Positions 44,521-56,177 of a stretch of 64,000 nt of DNA are shown one piece after another. The position numbers and the translations under genes were made by a program. The stretch covers positions 1,550,001-1,614,000 of the forward strand of contig NZ_JAKWBK010000001.1 in NCBI RefSeq assembly GCF_022512515.1. The letters are read 5' to 3'. Under the pieces are notes generated by a model. The model searched no databases and was not told where the DNA came from. It was given only the letters and a program-made list of their open reading frames with translations. The stretch comes from Paraniabella hibiscisoli (GTDB taxonomy: Bacteria > Bacteroidota > Bacteroidia > Chitinophagales > Chitinophagaceae). The number at the start of each line of letters is the position of its first letter. The first letter of the stretch is position 1.

Positions 44521-47500
44521 ATGAAAGGCTTGCAATTCAGGAGGGAATCACCTCTGCGCATCCGTACCCATAATTGGGCCGGGTTGTTTCTGTTTTTTTT
44601 AGCAATCTTTTGTGGCAGCGTAGGTTTTGCTCAAACTATTACCGTTAAGGGTAATGTAATGAGCGATGCCGGTTCGGCACTACCCAATGTATCTGTACAG
44701 GTGAAAGGTTCTTCCGCAGGTACCGCGACTGACTCCTCTGGAAATTTTACTATTAATGTGCCTAATGCCAATGCTGTTCTTGTTTTTTCATCTGTAGGAT
44801 ACACAGAAAAGGAAGAAGCGGTAAATGGCAGGGAGGAAATAGCCGTAGTCTTAACAGCTTCGGCAGAAAACCTGGAGCAGGTAGTGGTGATTGGTTATGG
44901 TACGCAGAAAAAGGAAAATGTAACCGGAAGTATTGGCGTTATCTCTTCAAAAGACTTGCAGGATCGTCCCAACCCTAATCCGATAAGCTCTGTTCAGGGT
45001 AAAGTTTCGGGTGTGCAGATTCTAAACTCTGGTGCGCCAGGCGGCTCGCCCAGGGTTGACATTAGAGGTATTAGTTCAATTACAGGCAAAACAGTTTTTA
45101 TTGTAGATGGAATGATTACCGATGATATATCTTTCTTAAATCCTCAGGATATTGAATCGATGAGTATTTTGAAAGATGCGTCAAGTTTGGCGATTTTTGG
45201 TGCGCAGGCATCGAACGGAGCCGTAATTATAAAAACCAAAGCGGGAAGAGGAAAGCCTGTCTTCAATCTTAATTCTTATGTAGGTGTGTAAAAAAAGTAA
45301 CCAATATTCCCGAGATGGTTAATGCAGACCAATATATAGAGTTGTATAACGAAAAATTGAACAACGAAAAGGTTGCAAATCCTGTTTATCTTTCAAGAGT
45401 TGATACGACAGCTAATACCAATTGGTTTGACGAAGTTTTTAAATCGGGGATCATTCACGCTACGGATTTTTCTGTACAGGGAAAATGGAAACCATTGGGT
45501 TATTTTTTAAGCGTAGGTTATTTAGATGATGGCGGAACGCTCAATGCCGGCAAAGGTGTAAACTCCGGCAACAATTTTAGAAAGTTTACTGCTAGAGCCA
45601 ATTTGTCGTACAAAATTTCTAACAGTATTACAATTGGGAACAATTTTACCTGGAGTAAAATTAATACCAACAATGCCAACAATCCATTGCTCACGGCGTA
45701 CAGTGCACCTCCGGTTTATGCTCCATTTAATCCTACAACAAACGATTATACATTCTTTTCTTTGGTTTCTTTAGCAAACCCAAGAGCTACTCTGGATTTA
45801 TTTCGTTCCAAAAACGACGAAAACAGATTTTTAGAAAATATTTGGGGTGAAGTAAAATTCCTAAAAGACTTTACTTTCAAAATCAGCTATTCGATAGACA
45901 ATAGAAATGTAAGCCGTTATAATTACACTGCCATAAGTTCTTATCTGCCTACGCCTAACCGGGCTACTTTGGAAGATTGGGACGAAGACTATAAAAACTA
46001 CGTTTGGGATAATACGCTTAGCTGGAAAAAAGTTTTACCGAACATAATTTTGAAGTTCTTGCAGGTTATTCCCGATCTCAAAGCCATTACAACGGAATTT
46101 GGAGAAAGGCCTGGGATGTAGATTTCACCGGCGATGAGTCTTCGCTTGATATAGCAAAAGGTGTGGATCAAATTGAAAGCGACCATGTTCGATATCCTGA
46201 CAAATTAGACCCGTACAAAAACAGGATCGAATCTCAGTTTGGAAGAATTAACTACGATTATGCAGGTAAATATCTTATCAATGCTTCGGTAAGAAGAGAC
46301 GGTGCTACAGGTTTTTCTTCTGATGACAGATACAGAATATTTCCAGCAGTTAGTGCGGGTTGGGTAATCTCCAAAGAGAGCTTTATGAAAGACCAGGATC
46401 TTTTCAGCTTCTTAAAACTTAGAGGAAGTTGGGGTAGATTGGGTAATCCTAATGTTACCCGGGCTTATACCCTTGCAACTACAGTATTCAACGATGGCGC
46501 ATATTTTGGCGGTGTAGGTTTTCCTGCTGAAACCATCACCGAGGTAATAGATCCCACTATTGGCTGGGAAACTACAGAAGGTACTGATTTTGGTTTAGAA
46601 ATAGGGTTCTTACGCAACAAGCTTAAAATAGAAGCAACATTGTTCAACAAATTATCAAATGATGTAGTGTATAGAATTAATCAGCCTGTAGTTTCAGGGG
46701 CCAGCAACGCATCAAGTTTTATTACCAATGCGTATTCTTTTAGAAACAAAGGTTTTGAAGGCGCGGTAAACTATGATGGCAGATTGGGCAATGCCTTGAA
46801 ATTTGGTGTTTACGCAAACATTACCACTTTAAACAACAAAATTACCGAAGTTTACGGGGGCTCATTTAATGAACCCGGTCCTTTCCTTTTTGGTAATACT
46901 ATTGTAAGATTGCAGTTAGGACAACCTGTTGGCTCTTATTACGGCTATAAAGTTGCTGGTATTTTCCAAAACCAGGCAGAAGTAGATGCAGCACCTACCC
47001 AAAATGGTAAAACAGTGGGTGGTTTCAAATTTGCCGATTTAGATGACAATGGTTTGATAGACAACCGGGACAAAACTTTCTTAGGCAGCCCCGTTCCTAA
47101 ATTCACTTATGGTTTTGGTTTTAATCTAGCCTATTACAGTTTAGATTTTGGTATAGATTTTCAAGGTGTTCAGGGCAACGAAATTTACAACTATAATAGG
47201 GAGCAGCGCTTCGGAAATGAAAGCTGGGATTTGGATATGTACAATAAACGTTGGCATGGAGCGGGAACGTCAAATACCAATGCTATGATTACCAACAATC
47301 AGGCGATCATTGTACCAAACAGCTTTTATGTAGAGGATGGTAGCTATTTTAGAATCAGAAATGTAGTAATGGGATATACGCTTCCGCAGCGCACTTTACA
47401 ATCCCTGGGCATACAAAAAATAAGATTTTACCTAGGCGCACAAAATCCTCTAACAACATTTAAATACAACGGATTTTCTCCGGAAATCTTAAATAGTGAC

Positions 47501-47578
47501 AGGGTGCAAATGGGCGTAGATAATAATATCTATCCGCTTTCTGCGACTTATACTTTGGGCGTAAACGTAATATTTTAA
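44521..47578 (+). CDS. SusC/RagA-type TonB-dependent transporter (two frameshifts)
   Basis: About 1019 residues after repair. It begins with a basic/hydrophobic signal region (residues about 1-38, ending VGFAQT) and goes directly to the carboxypeptidase-like domain (KGNVMSDAGSALPNVSVQVK), with no STN domain. The plug carries PVDxI-type DIESMSILKDASSLAIFGAQ. The barrel ends in YTLGVNVIF. The frame breaks near 45283-45286 (G lost) and near 46028-46033 (A7 to A6, repaired WKKSFTEHNFEVLAGYSRSQ). Paired with the SusD gene 21 bases downstream. As it lacks STN it should not be the sensor for the ECF sigma/FecR pair encoded further on. Confidence 0.9.
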
Positions 47579-47599
47579 AACACTAGAAATCATTTTGAC

Positions 47600-49020
47600 A
47601 TGAAAAAATATTAATCATATCAGCTGCGTTTACATTGCTAATATCCGGTTGTAAGGGCGACTTTTTAGATATTCCTTTGGAAGGGCAAACAGAGGCTCCG
47701 GAATTCTTTCAAACGCAAGACGATGCGCTCAAAGCTGTAAGCGCCATTTATACTTTTTTAAGAAGCTGGGATAATTCGGCCTTCCCGTATCAATACCTGT
47801 TTGGTGTTCCGGCAGATGATGTAGAGAAAGGCTCTAACCCTGGAGACGCCTCATTTATAAATGCCTACAATAATTTTACTTTTACTGAAAGTGATGATGG
47901 TGTGAACGGTTATTGGAACGGGCAATGGCAGGCTATAGGCCGTACGAATCAGGTTATAACCAATGTTCCAAACATCAATATGGATGCAACATTAAAGAAT
48001 CGCCTTGTTGCGGAGAGCAAAATGTTGAGAGCCTACTTTTACTTTAACCTGGTAAGAATTTATGGTGGCGTACCTATCTTCGATGGGCTTCAGGAGAACT
48101 ATAATATACCCAGAAATACAGTAGAAGAAGTGTACGCATTCATTGCAAAAGATCTTACGGAAGCGGCAGATGTTTTGCCTCAAACATATTCAGCAGCCGA
48201 TTTGGGAAGAGTAACGAAAGGCGGTGCACTGGGGCTTTTATCAAAAGTATATTTATATCAAAAAAACTGGCAAAAAGCCTATGATGTTTCAAATCAGGTA
48301 ATAGCATTGGGTTATAGTTTAGATCCGGACTTCAATCATCTTTTTAGAGTTGCCGGGGAGTTTGGAACCGAATCGGTTTTTGAAGTAAATTGCGATTGTA
48401 AGCCCGGTTTTGGCGGTTCTCAATATGCCGAAGTGCAAGGTGTAAGAAACCTTTTTGGTTGGGGGTTCTTTGTTCCTACTACAAGTTTAGAAAGTGCTTT
48501 TGAAGCAGGAGATATTCGCAAAGAGCTCACAATTTTAAGGCAAGGAGAGACCACGCTTGAAGGCGATTTAATTCAAAAAGGAGATCCTTTGGCCGGAGAT
48601 ATGTGGAATCAAAAAATATATGTTCCTAAATCGGTTAATAATAATACCTGTGGATATGGTTCTGTACAAAACATCAGAATTTTGCGTTTTGCAGAAATAT
48701 TATTAATCAATGCTGAAGCAGCAAATGAATTAGGTAATTCTGCTGTTGCTGAAACTCAATTAAATAAAGTAAGAAAAAGAGCCAATTTGGGAAATACAAC
48801 AGCCACTACACAGCCGACTTTAAGAACGGCAATTTGGAAGGAAAGAAGAGTAGAATTGGCAATGGAGGGTGACCGTTTTGTGGATTTGGTAAGAACCGGT
48901 CAGGCTGCAACAGCATTGGCTTCCCTGGGATTTCAAGCCGGCAAAAACGAATTGTTTCCGATTCCTTTGCTTGCTATTAATCAAAGTAATGGAGTGCTTA
49001 CACAAAACCCTGGATACTAG
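47600..49020 (+). CDS. SusD/RagB-type lipoprotein (one frameshift at the start)
   Basis: About 473 residues. The ATG is at 47600. A7 read as A6 shortly after the start breaks the frame; repaired it begins MKKILIISAAFTLLISGC, a lipoprotein signal peptide. The SusD scaffold follows: GDFLDIPLEGQTEAPEFFQT, LVAESKMLRAYFYFNLVRIYG, and FAEILLINAEAANELG with VWKERRVELAMEGDRFVDLVR-like sequence near the end. This is the RagB/SusD (TPR) family rather than the SusD-like_2 type found at 22 kb. It is the glycan-binding partner of the SusC gene just upstream. Confidence 0.9.
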
Positions 49021-49155
49021 TGTCAAGAGCAAGCAATAAATATTCAATTCAATTTAATTGTTTGGTATTTGATGCTTTGCGGGAAATGGACTTGTGTGTT
49101 TTGTAACAGACACGCAAATGGTTAAACAACGAGCCAGGTCATTGTAAATAGCGTC

Positions 49156-49188
49156 AAAGGAGTTGCTGATATAATCAGTAGCTCCTTT
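49156..49188 (+). terminator. Hairpin terminator after the SusC2/SusD2 pair
   Basis: A 15-base stem (AAAGGAGTTGCTGAT against ATCAGTAGCTCCTTT, with two G-T pairs) and a 3-base loop, then AT-rich sequence. It lies between SusD2 and the first GH144 gene, so that gene may have its own promoter. Confidence 0.65.
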
Positions 49189-49247
49189 AAAATTGTATAA
49201 AAGCTGGTAGCTATAAAGACAATTTTGTCATAGAGTTTTTTAAGTCG

Positions 49248-50932
49248 ATGGAGTACTGCAAGTTGGTTATTTTATTTTCCTGTATACTACTACTTTCTTG
49301 TGGATCGAAAGAGGGGCAATGACCCAACCTGTTGATATGGTAAAAAATCCATCTTTGTATGCGGCAACGTTGAACAATACTTTATTAAGTGCAACTTTAT
49401 GGAACGCATCAGTAAGCCCGCTGATAAAGCTCACCTTTTCTCAGCCGCTCAAACCTGCTACAGTAATCACTTCTGTAACATTGAAGGGTAACACTGGTAA
49501 TGTCATTCCTGTATTAGCGACAGTTACGAATGGAGATTCCGCAATTCTTGTTCAAAGTATGGCTTCACTTGCTTATCTGACGCAGTATACTCTAACTGTA
49601 TCCAAGAACCTTCAATCTGCATCCGGCGGTAATTTACAAACCGCAGTTAATAATAGTTTTGTTACACATCTCGACTCTTCCCGAAAATTTCCCACACTTA
49701 CCAATGAGCAGCTTTTAGATAAAGTGCAGCAGCAAACATTGAAATATTTCTGGGATTTTGCGCATCCAACAAGTGGTATGATCAGGGAGGGTAGTAAACA
49801 TTCGCCTGATATTGTCACCAGTGGCGGCACTGGTTTTGGTGTAATGGCTTTACTGGCTGGAATGGAACGAGGGTTTGTTAATAGGACAGAGGGGCTTGCG
49901 CGCATACAAAATATTGTTACATTTTTGAAAGACAAGGCGCAGCGTTTTCATGGCGCCTTTCCGCATTGGATGAACGGGGCTTCGGGAGCGGTGATCCCTT
50001 TCAGTGCTAATGATAACGGCGCCGATCTGGTGGAGACCTCACTGCTGCTGATGGGGTTAATAACGGCTCGCCAGTACTTTACCGGTGCAGATGCTTTAGA
50101 GACGAACCTGCGAAACGATATCAATGGCTTATGGAATGCCGTAGAATGGGATTGGTTCCGGCAAAACAGTCAAAATGTTCTCTATTGGCATTGGAGTCCT
50201 TCGGCGGCCTGGACCATAAACCTTAAAGTGCAGGGATGGAATGAGTGCCTCATTACCTATGTGCTGGCGGCATCCTCCACCACACATACTATTACAAAGG
50301 ATGTTTATGACAATGGCTGGGCCAGGAGCGGAGCCTTCAAAAATGGCAATACTTACTATAACTACGTGCTGCCATTAGGTGAAAATATGGGTGGTCCGTT
50401 GTTCCTGGCACATTACTCTTTTATGGGTATTAATCCTAACGGGTTGAGTGATGCTTATGCTAATTATCAAACACAAACAAAAAATCATACACTCATCAAT
50501 TACGAATATTGTAAGGCAAATCCAAAAAGTTATTATGGTTATAGCGATTCGGTATGGGGATTAACAGCGAGTAATATCAAAGATGGTTATACTGCTTCTT
50601 CACCCACTAATGATCAGGGGTTTATAGCGCCTACTGCTGCTATTTCTTCTATGCCTTATACGCCTAATGAGTCGATGGCAGCACTGAAATTCTTTTATTA
50701 TGTTTTAGGAGATAAGCTGTTTAAGGATTATGGCTTTGTAGATGCTTTCTCTTTGGATGTCGTAAAGAATAATGGAGCCTGGTTTGCGGACACATATCTG
50801 GCTATTGACCAGGGACCTATTATCGTAATGATTGAAAATTATAGATCGGGCCTGCTATGGAATTTGTTTATGAGCGCACCGGAAGTAAAATCGGGAATGA
50901 GAAAACTGGGATTTAATGGACCCGCTTTGTAA
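49248..50932 (+). CDS. GH144-type endo-beta-1,2-glucanase-like lipoprotein with Ig-like domain (one frameshift)
   Basis: About 561 residues after repair. The start ATG at 49248 gives a lipoprotein signal (VILFSCILLLLSC). An SbsA-type Ig-like domain (about residues 30-140; TFSQPLKPATVITSVTLKGN) precedes the catalytic domain. The glucoamylase-like (PF10091) features are LKYFWDFAHPTSGMIREG, GGTGFGVMALLAGMERGF, GAFPHWMNGASGAVIPFS, DNGADLVETSLLLMGLLTAR and LYWHWSPSAAWTINLKVQG. This family is GH144, characterised as endo-beta-1,2-glucanases. The frame breaks near 49314 (G5 to G4). Lipidation suggests surface attack on polymeric glucan. Confidence 0.82.
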
Positions 50933-50977
50933 AAGAAATGCTTTTGAGTTTTAAGAAATTAATTTAATCCAATACTT

Positions 50978-51619
50978 TTGCAGAACTTGAGATCCGATAG
51001 TATCCATAACGATGACCTTATTGGAGACGAACTTCGCCAGCTTCAGCATCAAATACAAAAAGGAGATACGGCTGCCTTTACACGGCTATATAGCATCCTG
51101 TTTAAGCGATTGTATAGCTTTTCTTTTTCGATAGTAAAGGTGGCTGATCTTGCCCACGAAGTGGTAGAAGATGTTTTGCTGAAGCTTTGGATGCAGCGCG
51201 AAAAAATAGATGCGATCCAAAACCTGCCGGTATATCTATATGTAGCCGTTAAAAATCAATCACTAAATAAACTGGCACTAAAAGCCAACCAATGGCTAAC
51301 CGAGGACTTTGATGAGTTGACTCCTGAAGTAGCTACTATTCAAAATGATCCCCTCCGGTTAATGATTACCAGGGAGATGCTTGACAAGATCAATGAAGCC
51401 ATCGAAAACCTGCCTCCACGTTGTAAAATGATTTTCAAGCTGGTTCGGGAGGATGGACTTCGTTATAAGGAAGTGGCCGAAATTCTCAATATTTCTGTCA
51501 ATACCATCGATGTACAAATGGCCACTGCTGTAAAACGCATCTGTGAGTCGCTGGGTGTTTCGCCTAAACAGCCTTTTTCTCTTTTTCAGAAAAAAATAAA
51601 AAAATGCTATTTTTTATAG
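50978..51619 (+). CDS. ECF sigma factor, FecI-like
   Basis: 213 residues, intact. Sigma-70 region 2 is seen in AAFTRLYSILFKRLYSFSFS and VEDVLLKLWMQREKI; region 4 in IENLPPRCKMIFKLVREDGL followed by the helix-turn-helix RYKEVAEILNISVNTIDVQM. The start as read is a TTG; an in-frame TTG three codons later (50987) is also possible. It directly precedes a FecR anti-sigma gene and a SusC gene with an STN domain. This trio is the usual transmembrane signalling cassette in Bacteroidota: substrate binding at SusC-STN releases the sigma factor. It probably drives the SusC3/SusD3 genes. Confidence 0.93.
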   Translation: MQNLRSDSIHNDDLIGDELRQLQHQIQKGDTAAFTRLYSILFKRLYSFSFSIVKVADLAHEVVEDVLLKLWMQREKIDAIQNLPVYLYVAVKNQSLNKLALKANQWLTEDFDELTPEVATIQNDPLRLMITREMLDKINEAIENLPPRCKMIFKLVREDGLRYKEVAEILNISVNTIDVQMATAVKRICESLGVSPKQPFSLFQKKIKKCYFL

Positions 51620-51674
51620 TAGATGATTTTCATTCTACTGTCCTTTATGGTATAACGGTTGTCTGTTTGCTATA

Positions 51675-52749
51675 ATGAGGATTAACGAAGAGATATGGAA
51701 ATTAATGTCGCGCTGCGTTTTTAACGAAGCGACTGACGAAGAAATGCAACAGCTTCAGCAATTGCTGAATGATGATCCAGGCCTACAACAACAGTATGAC
51801 TTGATCAGCCAGGTATTTAAGAACGCAAGTGCTCCGAATTTACCAGATCCTTATAATTACGAGTTACAAGCTTTAAGCTTATTGGATAAGGCTGAGAAAA
51901 TGGAAGCTCTGGCAGGCCCAGAAACAGTAATCCGTCCCATAAAAAAATAAAATATTGGCTGGTGGCTGCCTCCATAGTTGCATTGATAGCGACAGCAGCC
52001 ACAGTCTTTTATAATACAGGAACTAAAAAAAAGAACCACAAATTGCCGGCGTTACCAGGGATGGAGAGCGAAAGCCATTGGTGCTGACGGATGGTACTAA
52101 AGTATGGTTAAATGCAGGATCGAGGTTAAGTTACCTTCCCGGGTTTAGTGCTGCCACGCGTGAGGTAATGTTGGAGGGCGAAGCTTTTTTTGATGTTACT
52201 GAAGATAAATCGAAGCCCTTTGTGGTACATGCCGGGCATGTATTGATCAGGGTACTGGGAACCGCGTTCAATGTAAAAGCTTACCATGAAGATCACTCGG
52301 TAACAACCTCCTTATACAGAGGGCTGGTTAGCATTACGCGGGAGCAGGATGGACAAACAAGTCAACCGATTTTGTTGTATCCCCACCAGAAAATAATACT
52401 GCCTGTAGATGCGCAAGCGTTGGGTGACCAGTCCGCTTCCCCGAAAGAGTTGGCTCCTGTTAAGATAGAATTTATGGATAGCTCGCAGGCAGAACCTAAG
52501 CGTATCGAAACCTCGTGGATCTACAATAGGCTTGAGTTCAGGGGAGATGATTTTATAACACTGGCTTATAAACTGCAGCACTGGTTCAACATTAAAGTCA
52601 ATTTCGGTGATGTGGCAGTACAGCGTTTAAGCTTTAATGGTTCTTTCGAAAAGGAAACCATCGATCAGGCAATGAAGGCGCTTCAACTCGCCAATCCCTT
52701 TTTGTATAAAATAGAAAATAATGAGGTATTTATTTATTCTGCTCCATAG
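51675..52749 (+). CDS. FecR-type anti-sigma factor (two frameshifts)
   Basis: About 358 residues after repair. The cytoplasmic N-terminal part (MRINEEIWKLMSRCVFNEAT) should bind the sigma factor. A transmembrane helix follows in the repaired stretch (YWLVAASIVALIATAATVFY), then the periplasmic FecR domain: LTDGTKVWLNAGSRLSYL, GEAFFDVTEDKSKPFVV, VRVLGTAFNVKAY-like IRVLGTAFNVKAYHED. A DUF4974-type C-terminus ends WFNIKVNFGDVAVQRLSFNG. Frame breaks are at 51941-51949 (A8 to A7) and 52025-52032 (A9 to A8), both long A runs. Confidence 0.9.
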
Positions 52750-52858
52750 GCTGCACCTGCATTAAAGCCGTGCAATAGTAATTATAAAAATAGTTAATCG
52801 TAATGCCTGTCACAAATGAAATGATCGACGGGCAATAATCAAAAAATCAACAATCGAA

Positions 52859-55800
52859 ATGAAATGCTTGCAAAAAGATGTTGCTTATCTGCACAAAACT
52901 AAAGTTGTACTTGCCATGAAATTGATGCTGATGTTATTGCTGTTTACTTTTAACCTGAATGCAACAGGTTTTAGTCAGCACCGCATCTCGCTAAAAATTA
53001 AAAAAACCGAGATTGCTGAAATTTTCCGCACATTGGAAAGCCAGTCTTCTTACCGGTTTTTGTACAACAACAATCTAAGGGATTTGAAAACCCGGGCGTC
53101 GGTTAATGTAAAAGATGCATCTATAGATGAAATACTTCCTGTTTTATTATTCCATACCAATATGACCTATCATAAAATGGAAAATAACCTGGTAGTGATT
53201 AAGGAAGACCCTTTGGCTAAGAAAGATGTAACAGTAACGGGCCAGGTTACCGATAGCTCCGGTGCTCCGCTCTCAGGGGTTTCGGTACAGGTAAAGAATA
53301 CCGATATAGGTACTGTTACAAATAACGAAGGACAGTTCAGTATTAGCGTTCCCGATGCCAATAGCATACTGGTTTTTTCCAGGGTGGGTTATGAAACCGT
53401 AGAACGTAGCCTGAATGGTTCGACTTCTGTCGATATTGTTTTACTGGCATCACAGGCTATATTAGACCAGGTGGTAGTGGTAGGGTACGGAACGCAAAGA
53501 AAAAGAGATTTAACGGGTGCTATTGCCTCTGTAAGTGGAGAGGAAATAGCGCGAATGCCTAATACTAATCCGATCAGCTCTTTACAAGGTAAAGTAGCCG
53601 GTTTAACTATTTCTAATTCTGGTTCACCTGGCGCTGCTCCGGTTGTGAGAATAAGAGGCGTCAATAGTACCAATAACAGCAATCCTATTTACGTGGTAGA
53701 TGGAATTATACAGGATAACATTGATTATTTAAACCCTGGCGATATTGAGAGCATTGATGTTTTACGCGACCCATCTTCCATAGCCATTTATGGTCTCGCC
53801 GGCGCTAATGGTGTTATTGCAGTTACTACTAAGGTAGCAGCACGCGGGCAAACAAGGATTAACCTGGTTAGTTCGGTAGGGATTAATAAAGTACAAAATA
53901 AAATTGGTGTTACTGATGCGGAAGGATTTAAAAAACTATATAATGCACAGCTTGCGAATTTGGGAGCTCAACCATTTGACTATAGTAAGTATACCGCTAA
54001 TACAGATTGGCAGGACGAAATTTTTAGAAATGCCATATTCACCAATCACAGTTTAAGTATTTCGAACAATGGTGAAAAAGCTACTACCTATTTAAATGTT
54101 GGCTACGCCAAGCAGGAAGGCGTGGTTAAAAACGGAGCTTATGAAAGATTTAATGCCCGGTTGAAAGAGGAACTGCGTGTTAATAAAAACATCAAAGTAG
54201 GTGGGGAGATTACAGGAACATACTGGAAGGCAGACCCTACAGAAGCATCGGTAACCAATGCGCAATGGGCGGCGCCCATTGTGCCTATACAAGCAGGTCC
54301 AGGCCTTTACTACGCCATGCCTTCGTTTCAAAAGGCACAGGTCGGAAATCCAATAGCCGCTATTGACAGGGGTGATGGTACCTCTTTAAATCGGGGGTAT
54401 AGATTTGTTGGAAGTCTTTTTGCGGAGATCAAATTTTTGAAAGATTTCACCTGGAAGTCTATCGTGTATGGTGACATGGGCTTCAATAATGCCCGTTCGT
54501 ATAGCCCATTACCTTACAGGTTTATCAACCTCGGTGAAAATGGCCCATCTGATACTGCTTACGACGACAGGGTTTTCACCAGTGTTTCGCAAAGCCAGAA
54601 TGAGTACAGGCGCTTTCAGCAAGATCACACTTTAAGCTGGGACAAAAATTTAGGGGGAGGACATAGGTTTAGTGCTGTAGGTGGATTTACATCGGTTTAT
54701 ACCGATAACACGCAATTAAGTGGAAACCGTAGAGATACTACCATCAATGTCCCTAATAGTCCGGATTTTTGGTATATCAATATTATCAATGTAGCTAACC
54801 CTGGAACGTATGGAGGCAGTGGTGGTAAGAATTCGTTGGTGGGTGCTTTTGCCAGGGCAAGTTATTCTTTTAAAAATAAATACCTGCTGAATGCAACAGT
54901 GCGCCGTGATGGTAGTTCAAAATTTGCAGCTTCTAACAGGTGGGCTACGGCAGGAAGTGTTGGTTTAGGATGGGTGTTAAGCGAGGAGGATTTTCTCAAA
55001 TCTGTGGAAAAAATCAATTTCCTGAAATTGCGGGGAGCTTGGGGTAAGCTAGGAAACTCGCAGGGCGTTCCCGATAATTTATACCAGCCAGGTATTAGTA
55101 ATGCAAGCACAGCTGTTTTTGGAGATAATGTATATACTGCTATACAGGCAGCCTATTTATTAAGTCCTGATGTGCGTTGGGAAATGGTGCGAGGTATAGA
55201 TTTAGGGTTAGATCTGAAAGCGTTTGATAACCGGTTCAACATGGAGGTTAATTTTTATGACAGAACTACAGATGGTATTTTAACCAGCCTTGAAATTCCC
55301 AATGATCAAAGAAGATTGTTTAAGAACCTGGGTAAAATTACCAACAAGGGTGTTGAAGTCACTGCTGGCTGGAGCGATCGTTTCGAAAGTGGGTTTAGTT
55401 ATGGCGTAAGCGGCAACTTTAGTTATAATAAAAACATTGTAAATTCTATAGGAGACAAAATTAATTTCCAGATCATAGGTAACGGTGGAGCCAATCTTAC
55501 CGAAACCGGCAAATCGATAGGATACTTTTATGGATATCGGCAGGAAGGTATTTATCAAACACCTACCCATATACAGAATAGTCCTTATTTTGCTAATGCT
55601 CTTCCGGGTGATATCAGGTATGCAGATATTAATGGCAATGATACGGTCACTACAGCGGATAGAACCTACCTGGGAACACCATTTCCACCTTACAGTTTTG
55701 CCTTTAGCTTTAATGTTGGCTATAAGGGCTTTGATCTGTTGGTAGACGGACAAGGCGTTGCAGGCAACAAAATTTATGCGCAGCGTAGAACATCCAACTT

Positions 55801-56167
55801 CGCAACATTAAATTATGAGGTAAACAGGCTGAATGCATGGACCGGTCCCGGCACATCTAATATCGAACCAATACTGGATGCTACCAGGGGAAATAATTAC
55901 CTGTTCAGTAGCTATTTCCTGGAGCCGGGAGACTATTTCCGCCTACGTACCGTTCAATTGGGCTATTCCTTTAATTCGACACTATTACAGAAAGCTTCCA
56001 TCAAAAATGCACGCATCTATGTTAGCGGCCAAAACGTAGTTACATGGACGAAGGCGACAGGGTACACTCCTGAAGCACAGATAGGAAGCATTACCGGTGG
56101 TGGTGCTGACAACGGCGTTTATCCGATTCCTTCCACCTACACTTTAGGTATTAATCTTACTTTTTAA
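52859..56167 (+). CDS. SusC/RagA-type TonB-dependent transporter with STN domain
   Basis: 1102 residues, intact; the only SusC gene here without a frameshift. After a signal region (residues about 18-39, LKLMLMLLLFTFNL-type) an STN domain spans about residues 40-115 (ISLKIKKTEIAEIFRTLESQ, ASIDEILPVLLFHTNMTYHK), the part that signals to FecR. The carboxypeptidase-like domain (GQVTDSSGAPLSGVSVQVKN), the plug (DIESIDVLRDPSSIAIYGLA) and a barrel ending TLGINLTF follow. It lies 109 bases after FecR, and is followed by SusD3. Presence of STN directly beside the ECF sigma and FecR genes supports substrate-induced expression. Confidence 0.95.
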   Translation: MKCLQKDVAYLHKTKVVLAMKLMLMLLLFTFNLNATGFSQHRISLKIKKTEIAEIFRTLESQSSYRFLYNNNLRDLKTRASVNVKDASIDEILPVLLFHTNMTYHKMENNLVVIKEDPLAKKDVTVTGQVTDSSGAPLSGVSVQVKNTDIGTVTNNEGQFSISVPDANSILVFSRVGYETVERSLNGSTSVDIVLLASQAILDQVVVVGYGTQRKRDLTGAIASVSGEEIARMPNTNPISSLQGKVAGLTISNSGSPGAAPVVRIRGVNSTNNSNPIYVVDGIIQDNIDYLNPGDIESIDVLRDPSSIAIYGLAGANGVIAVTTKVAARGQTRINLVSSVGINKVQNKIGVTDAEGFKKLYNAQLANLGAQPFDYSKYTANTDWQDEIFRNAIFTNHSLSISNNGEKATTYLNVGYAKQEGVVKNGAYERFNARLKEELRVNKNIKVGGEITGTYWKADPTEASVTNAQWAAPIVPIQAGPGLYYAMPSFQKAQVGNPIAAIDRGDGTSLNRGYRFVGSLFAEIKFLKDFTWKSIVYGDMGFNNARSYSPLPYRFINLGENGPSDTAYDDRVFTSVSQSQNEYRRFQQDHTLSWDKNLGGGHRFSAVGGFTSVYTDNTQLSGNRRDTTINVPNSPDFWYINIINVANPGTYGGSGGKNSLVGAFARASYSFKNKYLLNATVRRDGSSKFAASNRWATAGSVGLGWVLSEEDFLKSVEKINFLKLRGAWGKLGNSQGVPDNLYQPGISNASTAVFGDNVYTAIQAAYLLSPDVRWEMVRGIDLGLDLKAFDNRFNMEVNFYDRTTDGILTSLEIPNDQRRLFKNLGKITNKGVEVTAGWSDRFESGFSYGVSGNFSYNKNIVNSIGDKINFQIIGNGGANLTETGKSIGYFYGYRQEGIYQTPTHIQNSPYFANALPGDIRYADINGNDTVTTADRTYLGTPFPPYSFAFSFNVGYKGFDLLVDGQGVAGNKIYAQRRTSNFATLNYEVNRLNAWTGPGTSNIEPILDATRGNNYLFSSYFLEPGDYFRLRTVQLGYSFNSTLLQKASIKNARIYVSGQNVVTWTKATGYTPEAQIGSITGGGADNGVYPIPSTYTLGINLTF

Positions 56168-56177
56168 TAAAAAGACT